Source: Oxalobacter sp.
Lineage (GTDB): Bacteria; Pseudomonadota; Gammaproteobacteria; Burkholderiales; Burkholderiaceae_D
Assembly (NCBI GenBank): GCA_003605115.1
Contig: QZKY01000015.1
Location: 310,001 to 374,000, forward strand
Direction: 5' to 3'
DNA length: 64,000 nucleotides
Below the pieces are notes generated by a model that saw only the letters and a program-made list of their open reading frames with translations, searched no databases and was not told where the DNA came from. The translations under genes were made by a program, and so were the position numbers. This document shows positions 19,098 through 27,787 of this stretch, piece by piece (positions within the stretch are counted from its first letter, which is position 1; the number at the start of each line of letters is the position of its first letter).

Positions 19098-19127
19098 CGA
19101 TTCCATCAACTTTTTCAAGGAATCGAT

Positions 19128-20120
19128 ATGAAAAGCATCAATAAATATCTTTTTGCGCTAGCGGTGGCTTTGTCCGGCACTGCGTTCGCGCAAACCTCGC
19201 TGCTCAACGTTTCTTACGACGTGGCGCGCGAACTCTATAAAGACATCAACCCGGCTTTCGTCTCCTCGTGGAAAGCCCAGACCGGCGAAACGCTCTCCAT
19301 CCAGCAGTCGCATGGCGGTTCCAGCAAACAGGCGGGCGCGATCATTGCCGGTTTGCAGGCGGATGTCATCACCATGAACCAGGCGCCCGATATCGACATT
19401 CTGGTCGAGCGCGGCGGACTGGTGAAGAAGGATTGGCGCAAGGCATTTCCGTACAACGCCGCGCCGTATGCCAGCGTCAGCGTTTTCCTCGTTCGCAAGG
19501 GCAATCCGAAAAACATCAAGGACTGGAACGATCTCGCGCGCAGCGGTTTGAAAGTCATCGTGCCGAATCCCAAACTGACGGGCAATGGCCGTTACACTTA
19601 TCTCGCAGCATGGGGCTACGCCTTGCAAAAAACAAATAGCGAAGTGCAGGCCAAGGATTTCGTGAAGGCGCTGTTTGCCAACGTGCCGGTTCTGGATGGC
19701 GGCGGACGCGGGGCGACCACCACCTTCACGCAACGCGGGATCGGTGACGTGCTGGTGACATTCGAGAACGAAGCGCATCTGATCGAACAGGAAGTTGGTG
19801 CAGGCAAATTCGACATCGTTTATCCGTCGATCACGATTGAGGCGCCGGCGCCTGTGGCCGTAGTCGATGCGGTTGCCAATAAGCGTGGCACGCAAAAACA
19901 GGCGAAAGCTTATCTGGATTTCCTCTTCTCGCCGACGGCGCAAGAAATCATTGCGAAGCATCACCTGCGTCCGAAAAATCCTGCCATCTTCAAAAAATAT
20001 GCAGCGCAGTTTCCGAACGTGAAAACCTTTACGGTGGAAAGCAAGCTGGGCGGCTGGAGCGCCGCTCACAAGAAGCATTTTGCTGACGGCGGCATCTACG
20101 ATCAAATTTCGGGGAGATAA
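19128..20120 (+). CDS. sbp: Sulfate ABC transporter periplasmic binding protein
   Basis: A 330-residue periplasmic protein with a clear signal peptide (YLFALAVALSGTAFAQTSLL). Motifs of the Sbp/CysP family are present: [53 protein letters not shown], and the C-terminal KRGTQKQAKAYLDFLFSP. It delivers sulfate or thiosulfate to the CysTWA transporter encoded immediately downstream (3-bp gap to cysT). ATG 19128 has AAGGAATCGAT before it. A second, related binding protein is at 29149. Confidence 0.95.
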   Translation: MKSINKYLFALAVALSGTAFAQTSLLNVSYDVARELYKDINPAFVSSWKAQTGETLSIQQSHGGSSKQAGAIIAGLQADVITMNQAPDIDILVERGGLVKKDWRKAFPYNAAPYASVSVFLVRKGNPKNIKDWNDLARSGLKVIVPNPKLTGNGRYTYLAAWGYALQKTNSEVQAKDFVKALFANVPVLDGGGRGATTTFTQRGIGDVLVTFENEAHLIEQEVGAGKFDIVYPSITIEAPAPVAVVDAVANKRGTQKQAKAYLDFLFSPTAQEIIAKHHLRPKNPAIFKKYAAQFPNVKTFTVESKLGGWSAAHKKHFADGGIYDQISGR

Positions 20121-20122
20121 GC

Positions 20123-20959
20123 ATGTCATCTGCTGCGAGCCGTCGAATCTTCCCGGGATTTAATCTGTCCTTGGGGTACACGCTGGTCTATCTGTCGCTG
20201 ATCGTGCTGATTCCGCTCGCAGCGGTCGCATTCAAGGCGGGCACCCTGGGATGGCAAAGCTTCTGGGATGTGGTGAGTGCACCTAATGTGGTCGCTTCCT
20301 ACAAACTGAGTTTTGGCACGGCCTTGCTGGCGGGCCTGATTAATCTGGTCTTCGGATTGATGCTGGCCTGGGTGCTGGTGCGTTACACCTTTGTCGGCAA
20401 ACGTTTTATCGATGCGCTGGTGGATTTGCCGTTTGCCTTGCCGACTGCCGTTACCGGCATTGCGCTCACGGCGCTGTATTCGCCCAACGGTTGGATCGGA
20501 CAATATCTGGAACCGCTTGGCATCAGGGTCGCCTTTACGCCGCTGGGCATTCTGGTGGCGCTCGTTTTTATCGGCTTGCCGTTTGTGGTGCGCACCGTGC
20601 AACCCGTGCTGGAAGATTTAGAAACCGAACTTGAGGAGGCATCCGCCAGTCTGGGCGCCAATCGCTGGCAGACATTCCGTCATGTGGTTTTGCCGATTCT
20701 GTTTCCGGCACTGTTGACAGGATTTGCCTTGGCCTTTGCGCGGGCCGTCGGCGAATACGGTTCGGTCATTTTCATTGCTGGCAATATTCCGATGGTGTCG
20801 GAAATTACGCCGCTGCTCATTATCACCAAGCTGGAGCAATACGATTATGCGGGTGCGACGGCGATTGCCGCATCGATGCTGATTATTTCCTTGCTGATGC
20901 TCCTGGCGATTAACGGCTTGCAGGCGTGGACGGCCAAACGCACGGGAAGAGGAGGATGA
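20123..20959 (+). CDS. cysT: Sulfate ABC transporter permease CysT (CysU)
   Basis: A 278-residue inner-membrane permease with about six membrane segments. The ATPase-docking EAA loop is visible as [20 protein letters not shown] (residues ~170-190). The C-terminal region [17 protein letters not shown] is characteristic of sulfate permeases. It pairs with CysW, encoded 1 bp downstream, to form the membrane channel of the sulfate/thiosulfate importer. Confidence 0.95.
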   Translation: MSSAASRRIFPGFNLSLGYTLVYLSLIVLIPLAAVAFKAGTLGWQSFWDVVSAPNVVASYKLSFGTALLAGLINLVFGLMLAWVLVRYTFVGKRFIDALVDLPFALPTAVTGIALTALYSPNGWIGQYLEPLGIRVAFTPLGILVALVFIGLPFVVRTVQPVLEDLETELEEASASLGANRWQTFRHVVLPILFPALLTGFALAFARAVGEYGSVIFIAGNIPMVSEITPLLIITKLEQYDYAGATAIAASMLIISLLMLLAINGLQAWTAKRTGRGG

Positions 20960-20960
20960 C

Positions 20961-21863
20961 ATGACGACGATCACCATGACGACAACGCTTTCCCGTTTTG
21001 AACGCAGCCCAGCCACGCGTGAAAAGGTTTGGGTTAAATGGGCGCTGATCAGCACGGCGCTGGCTTTCTTCGGATTCTTTTTACTTTTGCCGCTGGTTGC
21101 CGTGTTTGCCGAAGCCTTGCGAAAAGGATGGCAAACCTACTGGCAAGCCATTGTCGAACCGGATGCGCTTTCAGCGATCAAGCTGACGCTGATTGCAGCC
21201 GGCATTTCCGTGCCGCTCAATCTGGTGTTTGGCGTGGCGGCGGCCTGGGCGATTACCAAGTTCAATTTTCGCGGCAAGCACATTCTGATTACCTTGATCG
21301 ATTTGCCGTTTTCGGTATCGCCCGTGGTTTCCGGTTTGATCTATGTGCTGGTGTTCGGCGCGCAAGGCTGGTTCGGGCCGTGGCTGGAAGCGCACGATAT
21401 CAAAATCGTGTTTGCCATTCCCGGCATTGTGCTCGCAACGATTTTCGTGACCTTCCCGTTTGTTGCGCGCGAATTGATTCCGCTGATGGAAGCGCAAGGG
21501 CGAGAAGAAGAGGAAGCAGCGACAGTGCTGGGGGCGAACGGCTGGCAGACCTTTTTTAAAGTCACGCTGCCCAACATCAAATGGGGATTGTTGTATGGCG
21601 TGATCTTGTGCAATGCACGTGCGATGGGGGAGTTCGGCGCCGTGTCGGTAGTGTCCGGTCACATTCGCGGCTTCACCAACACGATTCCGCTGCATGTCGA
21701 GATTTTGTACAACGAATATAACTTTGCCGCAGCGTTTGCGGTGGCATCCATCCTCGCCATTCTCGCGCTGGTGACGCTGGCGGTCAAAACCTGGGTGGAA
21801 TGGCGTTTGCACAATGAAGCCAATACGCTGGCGTCTGCCGCAGTTGAAAAACAGGCAAAATAA
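20961..21863 (+). CDS. cysW: Sulfate ABC transporter permease CysW
   Basis: A 300-residue inner-membrane permease; EAA loop [20 protein letters not shown], and CysW-typical stretch [20 protein letters not shown] followed by [13 protein letters not shown]. The N-terminus has ~35 cytosolic residues before the first membrane segment. It forms a heterodimer with CysT. The gap to cysA is 12 bp with AAAAGGAAGACATC as ribosome site. Confidence 0.95.
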   Translation: MTTITMTTTLSRFERSPATREKVWVKWALISTALAFFGFFLLLPLVAVFAEALRKGWQTYWQAIVEPDALSAIKLTLIAAGISVPLNLVFGVAAAWAITKFNFRGKHILITLIDLPFSVSPVVSGLIYVLVFGAQGWFGPWLEAHDIKIVFAIPGIVLATIFVTFPFVARELIPLMEAQGREEEEAATVLGANGWQTFFKVTLPNIKWGLLYGVILCNARAMGEFGAVSVVSGHIRGFTNTIPLHVEILYNEYNFAAAFAVASILAILALVTLAVKTWVEWRLHNEANTLASAAVEKQAK

Positions 21864-21875
21864 AAGGAAGACATC

Positions 21876-22976
21876 ATGAGCATTGAAGTCAAAAACATCG
21901 TCAAAACTTACGGCGATTTCACGGCCCTCAACGATATTTCGCTGAATTTCCCCGATGGCGAACTGGTTGCCTTGCTGGGCCCGTCCGGTTGCGGCAAGAC
22001 CACGCTGTTGCGCATCATCGCCGGTCTGGATTCGCCGAGCAGCGGGCAGGTCTTGCTGGAAGGTCAGGATGCTTCCCATACCCATGTGCGCGAACGTCAG
22101 GTCGGTTTCGTCTTTCAGCATTACGCCTTGTTCCGCCACATGACGGTGTTCGACAATGTCGCATTCGGTTTGCGCGTGAAGCCGCGCAAGCAGCGCCCGA
22201 GCGAAGCGGTGATCAAAAAGAAAGTGACGGAACTGCTGGATCTGGTGCAGTTGGGCTGGGTGCATGATCGTTTTCCGACGCAATTGTCTGGCGGACAGCG
22301 CCAACGCATTGCGCTCGCACGCGCACTGGCAGTGGAGCCGCGCGTGTTGTTGCTGGACGAACCTTTCGGCGCGCTGGATGCGAAGGTGCGCAAGGAATTA
22401 CGACGCTGGTTGCGCAGCCTGCACGATGAATTGCACATCACCTCGATTTTCGTGACGCACGATCAGGAAGAAGCACTGGAAGTCGCCGACAAAATCGTGT
22501 TGATGAACAAAGGCAAAGTCGAGCAGGCGGGGACGCCGTCTGAAGTGTATGAAAAACCGGCGACGCCATTCGTCTACGGTTTTCTGGGCAACGTCAACCT
22601 TTTCCATGGTCGTGTCGATGGGCAGCATATTCGTGTCGGGCAGCATCAACTTTCTCATTCCGATCCAGCCGATATCGCACAAGGCGCGCCCGTGCTGGCC
22701 TTTGTGCGCCCGCATGAATTGAGCATCGTGCCTTACACCGAGCACGGCAGTGGCGTGGCGGCGGTGATTGATCGCGTCCTGACTTTTGGCGTCAGCACAC
22801 GCATTGAACTGACTGCGCTGCCGGAAGCCAGCAACGAGGCGCCCTTGCAGCATTTCGAAGTTGAATTGCCGCGTCAGCAAGCGAATGGCTATCAATGGTC
22901 GGCGGGCGAGAGAGTGCGACTCGTGCCCTCGCAACTGACGGTTTTTGAAAACAGCGGTCAGGATTGGGTGATTTAG
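21876..22976 (+). CDS. cysA: Sulfate ABC transporter ATPase CysA
   Basis: A 366-residue ATPase that powers sulfate uptake. Walker [10 protein letters not shown] (near residue 36), Q-loop FVFQHYALF, signature [15 protein letters not shown], Walker [14 protein letters not shown] and switch His in [10 protein letters not shown] are all intact. The C-terminal TOBE-like domain (from about residue 240) includes VRPHELSI. Last gene of the sbp-cysTWA operon; a REP-like inverted repeat follows at 23031. Confidence 0.95.
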   Translation: MSIEVKNIVKTYGDFTALNDISLNFPDGELVALLGPSGCGKTTLLRIIAGLDSPSSGQVLLEGQDASHTHVRERQVGFVFQHYALFRHMTVFDNVAFGLRVKPRKQRPSEAVIKKKVTELLDLVQLGWVHDRFPTQLSGGQRQRIALARALAVEPRVLLLDEPFGALDAKVRKELRRWLRSLHDELHITSIFVTHDQEEALEVADKIVLMNKGKVEQAGTPSEVYEKPATPFVYGFLGNVNLFHGRVDGQHIRVGQHQLSHSDPADIAQGAPVLAFVRPHELSIVPYTEHGSGVAAVIDRVLTFGVSTRIELTALPEASNEAPLQHFEVELPRQQANGYQWSAGERVRLVPSQLTVFENSGQDWVI

Positions 22977-23030
22977 AAAATTTTCTGGCGAGGTCGCCCC
23001 AGCGTAGGCTGGGGCCCAGTGGCGTTGAAA

Positions 23031-23092
23031 GGAAAATGCGGTCAGAGTTTTTTTAAGCGAAGCTTAAATTACTCTGACCCCAAATTTTCCGG
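23031..23092. repeat. REP-like inverted repeat, copy 1
   Basis: GGAAAATGC-GGTCAGAGT on the left and ACTCTGACCCCAAATTTTCC on the right face each other around a TAAGC-GAA-GCTTA core, so the RNA or single strand can fold into a long hairpin. The right arm, read on the minus strand, is AAAATTTGGGGTCAGAGT, the core of a family also found at 28954, 33636 and 63977. It lies between cysA and the TonB-dependent receptor gene and may stop or stabilise the cysA transcript. Confidence 0.7.
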
Positions 23093-23137
23093 TGCCTCGA
23101 ATTTTCCAGTTGGAATGCCGCAAAAAATTAAAGAAGT

Positions 23138-25339
23138 ATGGAAATAAAACTAAGAATCCTGCTGGTCGGAGCTGTTGCAGTTGCAGCAGGAAATGCTCAG
23201 CTTGCGGCTGCACAGGAAACGCAGATCAAATCCTTGCCCGATGTGGTGGTCACGGCCACCCGCACGCAGCACGCTACAACAGACACGCCGGGCGCTTCTT
23301 ATGTCGTGACGCGCGAGGAAATGGCATCGCGAAATCTGACGGGTATAGACGGCGCGCTGAATACAGTGCCCGGCGTATTCGATCGGCGCGATAAAGGCGA
23401 AGCGGATGCGCGCTCAAGCATCACCTTGCGCGGCATGTCCGATCAAAAACGTACCCTCGTACTGCAGGACGGCATGCCGCTCAACGACGCTTACACCGGC
23501 GCGGTGAGTTTTGGCGGTTTGCCGGTCATGGATTATGAGCGCGTGGAAGTGGCGCTCGGCGCAGGCGCAAGCCTGTATGGCAACAATGCGATGGGTGGGG
23601 TGGTCAATCTCGTCACACACATGCCGGACAAGCGCGAATTTACTTACGCTGTCGGCTATGGCGACGGTCTGGGGAGCGACAACGCGGGGCACAATCTGCG
23701 CCGCACTTACGTGTCCTTGGGTGACAAGCTGGACAATGGCGTGCGCCTGTTCGCTTCTTTGGGCGAAACACACACGAACGGTTACCGCACGCAAGCCAAT
23801 ATTCAGAGTACAGCCCCACCGGCAGGCATTGGCGGTGCCGTGCCTACGCAGGCGGCGACGGGCGAGTCGCGCACCATCATTGGCGAAAAGGGCAGCAACG
23901 AATGGTCCAGCAATCATGCGGCCATACGCGCGGCTTACGATTTGCCGCAAAAGGGAGAGGTGCGTCTGGCTTATCAACGCAACGCCTATGAGTATGCTTA
24001 CGGACAGCCTAAAACATGGTTGCGCGATGCATCTGGCAACGAAGTCTATGGCTACGGCAGCGTGCGCGAAGCGAGTTTTCTGGAAGGCGCTGGCGCGCGC
24101 GTGCGCGAACTCTATCAGGCCAGTATTGAAACGGCAGTGGGCAGTGCGCGTCTCAAGCTCAATGCGGGCATTAACGACAGTGCGACCAACTGGTATGTGA
24201 CACCAGGCACAAGCGCTGCCACGACCCGAAATGGCGGCCCAGGCACTTTGACCAGTACGCCGATGCGCCTGTATTTTTCGGATGCGCAATTGACAGTAAC
24301 CCCCACCCCCAATCAGGTGCTTGTGGTGGGGGCCGCCTGGCGTGGCGAAAGCGCGGACACAAAGGATCGCAGCTTGTCAGATTGGCGCAACGAAGAGACG
24401 ACCGGTAGCACCACTTATCGGGCGGGCGGTAAGTCGCAAACGTTTGCACCATTCGTGCAGGATGAAATCACCTTCGCAGAAAAATTTACCGCCAGTCTCG
24501 GCCTGCGCTGGGATTACTGGCAGGCCTATGACGGTTACGCAGACAGTGTGGGCATGGCAGGCTATCCGATGCAATACGCCACGCGCACGGAACACGAGTT
24601 GAGTCCAAAATTCGGTTTGGTCTATCGTGCCAATGCCGACACCAGTTTGCGCACCAGCGTGGGCCACGCCTTTCGTGCGCCGACCGTGTATGAACTGTTT
24701 CGCACGCGCACCACTGGCGGCATCACGTATTACAGCAATCCCGATCTGAAGCCGGAAACGGTAAACAGTTGGGATGTGGGCGGCGATTTTCATCCGTGGA
24801 AAGGTGCAGCCATCAAGCCTACTTTTTATGTGTATGAAGTGCGCGACTTGATTTATCGTCGCACAATCAGCAGCACGGAAAAGGAATACATCAACGCCGG
24901 GCGCGCCAAAGGAAAAGGCTTCGAGCTGGATGTTCGTCAACAGTTGCCGCATGGTTGGACGGTGTTGGCCGGTGGCGCCATCAACAAGACGAAGATCATC
25001 GAAAACAAGGCCAGCCCCGATTCCGAAGGCAGGCAGTTCGAGAACGTTCCCGAACGCACTGGGCACCTTGGCGTGATGTGGCGTCAGCATGCGTGGTCAT
25101 TCACCGGCCTGGCACGTTACGTTTCCAAGCGCTACGCGGAAGACGACAACAGCGACACCACCAACAATGTGCAAGGCTCCTTCGATCCTTATACAGTCGT
25201 GGACCTCAAGCTTGGCTACCAGATAGACAAGAATTTGAAGCTCTCGCTCTCTATCGACAATGCATTGAACCGCGATTATTACGCTTACTACCAGGCGCCG
25301 GGACGTTCATACTTTGTGGAAGTGTCCGGACAGTTTTAG
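23138..25339 (+). CDS. TonB-dependent outer-membrane receptor (BtuB-like)
   Basis: A 733-residue outer-membrane active-transport channel. The signal peptide (LLVGAVAVAAGNAQLAAAQE) is followed by a TonB box region (LPDVVVTATRTQ), the plug domain (residues ~45-150; ITLRGMSDQKRTLVLQDGMP, YERVEVALGAGASLYGNNAM) and a 22-strand type barrel ending in an aromatic residue (VEVSGQF). The plug features resemble BtuB/CirA relatives. The substrate is not deducible. It lies directly downstream of the sulfate transport operon, separated by an inverted repeat, and may serve the sulfur or metal needs of the region together with the Fec-type importer at 37003; that pairing is inference. Confidence 0.9.
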   Translation: MEIKLRILLVGAVAVAAGNAQLAAAQETQIKSLPDVVVTATRTQHATTDTPGASYVVTREEMASRNLTGIDGALNTVPGVFDRRDKGEADARSSITLRGMSDQKRTLVLQDGMPLNDAYTGAVSFGGLPVMDYERVEVALGAGASLYGNNAMGGVVNLVTHMPDKREFTYAVGYGDGLGSDNAGHNLRRTYVSLGDKLDNGVRLFASLGETHTNGYRTQANIQSTAPPAGIGGAVPTQAATGESRTIIGEKGSNEWSSNHAAIRAAYDLPQKGEVRLAYQRNAYEYAYGQPKTWLRDASGNEVYGYGSVREASFLEGAGARVRELYQASIETAVGSARLKLNAGINDSATNWYVTPGTSAATTRNGGPGTLTSTPMRLYFSDAQLTVTPTPNQVLVVGAAWRGESADTKDRSLSDWRNEETTGSTTYRAGGKSQTFAPFVQDEITFAEKFTASLGLRWDYWQAYDGYADSVGMAGYPMQYATRTEHELSPKFGLVYRANADTSLRTSVGHAFRAPTVYELFRTRTTGGITYYSNPDLKPETVNSWDVGGDFHPWKGAAIKPTFYVYEVRDLIYRRTISSTEKEYINAGRAKGKGFELDVRQQLPHGWTVLAGGAINKTKIIENKASPDSEGRQFENVPERTGHLGVMWRQHAWSFTGLARYVSKRYAEDDNSDTTNNVQGSFDPYTVVDLKLGYQIDKNLKLSLSIDNALNRDYYAYYQAPGRSYFVEVSGQF

Positions 25340-25756
25340 GCGGTGACATTGATCAGAGCAAACAAGGGCTGTCAGAAAAAATAAAGGCGGCAAAATTTTG
25401 GGTAACTTATTTATACCTAGCGGGAATACCTGATGTCAGAGTTTCCCGTTTTGCTGGAATCTATCCAAGCAGCATTTCTTCGGCCATAACAGTCATTACC
25501 CCTGTCAGGATTCATCGAAGGCTATCAGTCAGATAGTGGTCGTTGACGCTGGGCAACTTTATGTGTCTGCGGGGCTAATTATTGTTGTAATACGTCTGCG
25601 TGGTTTGTGGGGTTGTTATGAGAGCTGATGTCAGACGATTTGAGGGGGAAAGCCAGTATCCATGCGGGTTTCAGAGGGTTTGGATTTCCATGTTATTACG
25701 CGATGCCGGTGTTATTATGCAGTTTTGCGATCAATAATACGTTAGCCGAATCGAAC
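25340..25756. other. Junction region upstream of the cassette array
   Basis: About 400 bases without a supported gene. A possible gene remnant reading LSEKIKAAKFWVTYLYLAG is open from about 25370 to 25536 in the + direction but has no clear start. The right end carries an attC/attI-like core GTTAGCC (25741-25747) just before the first cassette gene, and GGCTAAT at 25573 with partly complementary flanks could be its partner. That gives a 175-base element, longer than typical attC sites, so the pairing is uncertain. Confidence 0.4.
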
Positions 25757-26443
25757 ATGGCTCTGCCCTCTTTCTCCAACAGAACACCGAATGAGATCGT
25801 TACGAATCTCAATCATTTCGAGTCATCGGGAAGAGTTTTCAAAGCATTGTCTTGGCTCGACTATGCAAAGAATCACAAGTGCGTTAGCGCCCTAGAATAC
25901 GCTGCATTAGAAACTAGATTAGCCATCGAACAGCTTATTTTTGAGCAGTTGGTAGTAGGGGTTGGCACAAAGCTAGATGCTAGCGAGTACAAGAAATGCA
26001 GTGGTGACGCAGGGAAACTTGCCGCGATCATTAAACGCCTGATTCCAAAATACGATCTTCTCATTGAATTCACGAAAGCAATGGCACCCGCCGGCATCCC
26101 CATCACAAAATGGGACAACCGAAAATTAGATGCTTTCAGCGGGAAAGTGTCGAATTATCTGCATTGGTCTGGTGGGTTAGACACCACAGTGCAGTCTGCG
26201 GCGTGGTTTGAGAAAGGCGTCCCCGTTGTCGAGGAGGCGGCCCAATACATTTGGAGTGGTTTAACGACCGGAAACACCGGGGTTATGTCGCTTGATAGGC
26301 TTGAGCCTGAAATATTCGAATTGTGGGTGCTGTATGCAAGTGGCTCTATATCCCTTGATGATGCAGTTCTCCACGCAAACATTCTGGAGCCTATGCTGCA
26401 AGAAAGGCTTGCTGCTAAATCGTTCGGGGCCCGCGCCAAATGA
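25757..26443 (+). CDS. Cassette 1 protein, unknown function
   Basis: A 228-residue, mainly helical cytosolic protein. ATG 25757 is chosen because it lies 16 bases after the recombination core GTTAGCC, the usual position of a cassette start codon; upstream in-frame codons run through the recombination region. The N-terminal half (SWLDYAKNHKCVSALEYAAL then ETRLAIEQLIFEQLV) resembles the helical packing of HEPN-type or immunity-type helical domains, but no diagnostic RxxxxH motif is evident. Two Cys residues and no membrane segment are seen. The gene is followed 4 bp later by attC1. I do not recognise the family. Confidence 0.75.
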   Translation: MALPSFSNRTPNEIVTNLNHFESSGRVFKALSWLDYAKNHKCVSALEYAALETRLAIEQLIFEQLVVGVGTKLDASEYKKCSGDAGKLAAIIKRLIPKYDLLIEFTKAMAPAGIPITKWDNRKLDAFSGKVSNYLHWSGGLDTTVQSAAWFEKGVPVVEEAAQYIWSGLTTGNTGVMSLDRLEPEIFELWVLYASGSISLDDAVLHANILEPMLQERLAAKSFGARAK

Positions 26444-26447
26444 ATTC

Positions 26448-26546
26448 GGCTAACCATTCCGTCGAGAGGGACCGCCCAAAAGCTGCGCTTGTGGTTTCGC
26501 TTCGCGGCTTCGCCAATACGGCGGCCCCTCACGTCAAACGTTAGAT
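26448..26546 (+). other. attC1 recombination site (integron cassette)
   Basis: GGCTAAC (R'') at 26448 and GTTAGAT (R') at 26540 bound a 99-base imperfect palindrome. Inner arms GTCGAGAGGGACCGCC and GGCGGCCCCTCAC pair with extra unpaired bases, as in integron attC hairpins. It begins 4 bp after the stop of cassette 1, and ATG of cassette 2 is 14 bases after the core G/TTAGAT. Confidence 0.88.
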
Positions 26547-26554
26547 TTTTCGCC

Positions 26555-27658
26555 ATGCAAAAAAACGCCCTCTATTACCCACGCATTGCCCTCAATAATC
26601 CTGCTTGGATAAAAGCGATGGCATTGTTTTACGACAATATTTATCGCATCGTCCCGGATAACGTAATTCCAGAAGATGCGGAAGAATTAAATGCCCTTTT
26701 AGAAGAGGGGTCAGTTGGCAGAATGATTGATCCAGCACCATATTCTCGAAGAGCCTCAGAAGAGTTTCTTTCAAAAATCGAAAACTGGAACGCTGCGGCA
26801 CTCTCATTCAATGCCGAAGACGAACGACAAATATCGCGGCTTCATTCCGACAAGACCGATGAACGAGTTCGTGAACTCTTCAAGGAGTCCGGCTTTCAGT
26901 CAGAAAATAGCTGGATGTATGTTCCGACTGAGATCGCATCGAACTATATGCTCTACCTAGCGCGGGATATTGCGCAACAAAATCAGCTATCGCTAATTAC
27001 GGCTGACTGGGGTGCTTGGACAGGAACTAGTTATTTCGGAGTTAATGGCCAAATTGACGACTTTATTGTCAACATTGGAAAAGATAGCTGCGATGGTGAG
27101 AATGCGGAGGCTTTTGGGTTATTCAGCTTACTTGTCAGCGAACTCCTTCCTGTCAATATTTCTGAAATTCCTTCTGAAAAAATACTTGAATTTCGTGACA
27201 AAAGAAGGCCGGAAATCATTCAGTTTCGCTCCAGCATGAATGATCTTCGTGCTGAACTGTCAAAGCTTGATTCTCAAGACGTAAAAATCGGCGCAATTCA
27301 GGAAAAGGCAAAAGAATTACTTCGCGCCCAAGAGCAGTACAAAAAGAGTGCTGACGTACTCAAGGCTAAAGGCTGGTTTGGTGTTTCGCTCATGGGATTT
27401 CCTGCCCCTCTGATTTTTGGTCAGTTGCTTTCCATTCCGGCGGCATCAAGTATCGCGCTCGGTGCTACGGGTCTAGCCATTGGGGGCCTTTTCAACATTC
27501 AAAATACTAAAGAAGAGCTCCGAAAGCTGAACGAAAAAAATCCAGCCTCGTTTCTTGTTGAAATGCGAAGCTCGTTTAAAAACTACACACAGAGACGTGG
27601 CGGGGGCGATATGAACTTTCACGCCTATAACTGCATGGAGGAATATGTCAATGATTGA
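26555..27658 (+). CDS. Cassette 2 protein, DUF6236-like
   Basis: A 367-residue protein starting at ATG 26555, just behind attC1. The N-terminus NALYYPRIALNNPAWIKAMA then FYDNIYRIVPDNV matches the opening of the DUF6236 family as I know it (LYYP...W.K...Y.D.I.RIVP). A coiled-coil-like charged region (RSSMNDLRAELSKLDSQDVK...KAKELLRAQEQYKKSADVL) precedes a long hydrophobic stretch (residues ~293-330: GVSLMGFPAPLIFGQLLSIP then AASSIALGATGLAIGG) that could form a membrane hairpin. No catalytic motif is visible. A cassette-borne protein with a late membrane segment is compatible with a toxin or phage-abort effector, which is inference. Confidence 0.75.
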   Translation: MQKNALYYPRIALNNPAWIKAMALFYDNIYRIVPDNVIPEDAEELNALLEEGSVGRMIDPAPYSRRASEEFLSKIENWNAAALSFNAEDERQISRLHSDKTDERVRELFKESGFQSENSWMYVPTEIASNYMLYLARDIAQQNQLSLITADWGAWTGTSYFGVNGQIDDFIVNIGKDSCDGENAEAFGLFSLLVSELLPVNISEIPSEKILEFRDKRRPEIIQFRSSMNDLRAELSKLDSQDVKIGAIQEKAKELLRAQEQYKKSADVLKAKGWFGVSLMGFPAPLIFGQLLSIPAASSIALGATGLAIGGLFNIQNTKEELRKLNEKNPASFLVEMRSSFKNYTQRRGGGDMNFHAYNCMEEYVND

Positions 27659-27665
27659 CCAGAAA

Positions 27666-27757
27666 TATAACCATTCGGTCAAGCGGGACTGCGGAATCGG
27701 CGTGGTTTTTTCTGCTAGTCGTTTTTGCGCAGCAGCCTCTTATCACCAACGTTGTGC
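27666..27757 (+). other. attC2 recombination site
   Basis: TATAACC at 27666 and GTTGTGC at 27751 bound a 92-base imperfect inverted repeat; inner arms GGTCAAGCGGGACTGC and GCAGCCTCTTATCACC pair with bulges. The left half (TATAACCATTCGGTCAAGCG) resembles Vibrio-type attC (VCR) left ends. It starts 7 bp after the stop of cassette 2. Confidence 0.82.
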
Positions 27758-27787
27758 GCCACAGCGAACCATAGTGCAAGGAGTCAA

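Noticed and set aside
21171-22304. Minus-strand open frame of 377 codons across cysW and cysA
   Set aside because: Antisense of two clear transporter genes; no homology pattern recognised.
22977-23137. CRISPR-like repeats or IS end between cysA and the TonB receptor
   Set aside because: Only one inverted repeat is present, with no spacers, target-site duplication or transposase; it belongs to the REP-like family instead.
25573-25747. A fourth, complete attC site before cassette 1
   Set aside because: The right core GTTAGCC is convincing, but the proposed left core GGCTAAT is 170 bases away and the arms pair poorly; kept only as a possible partial site.
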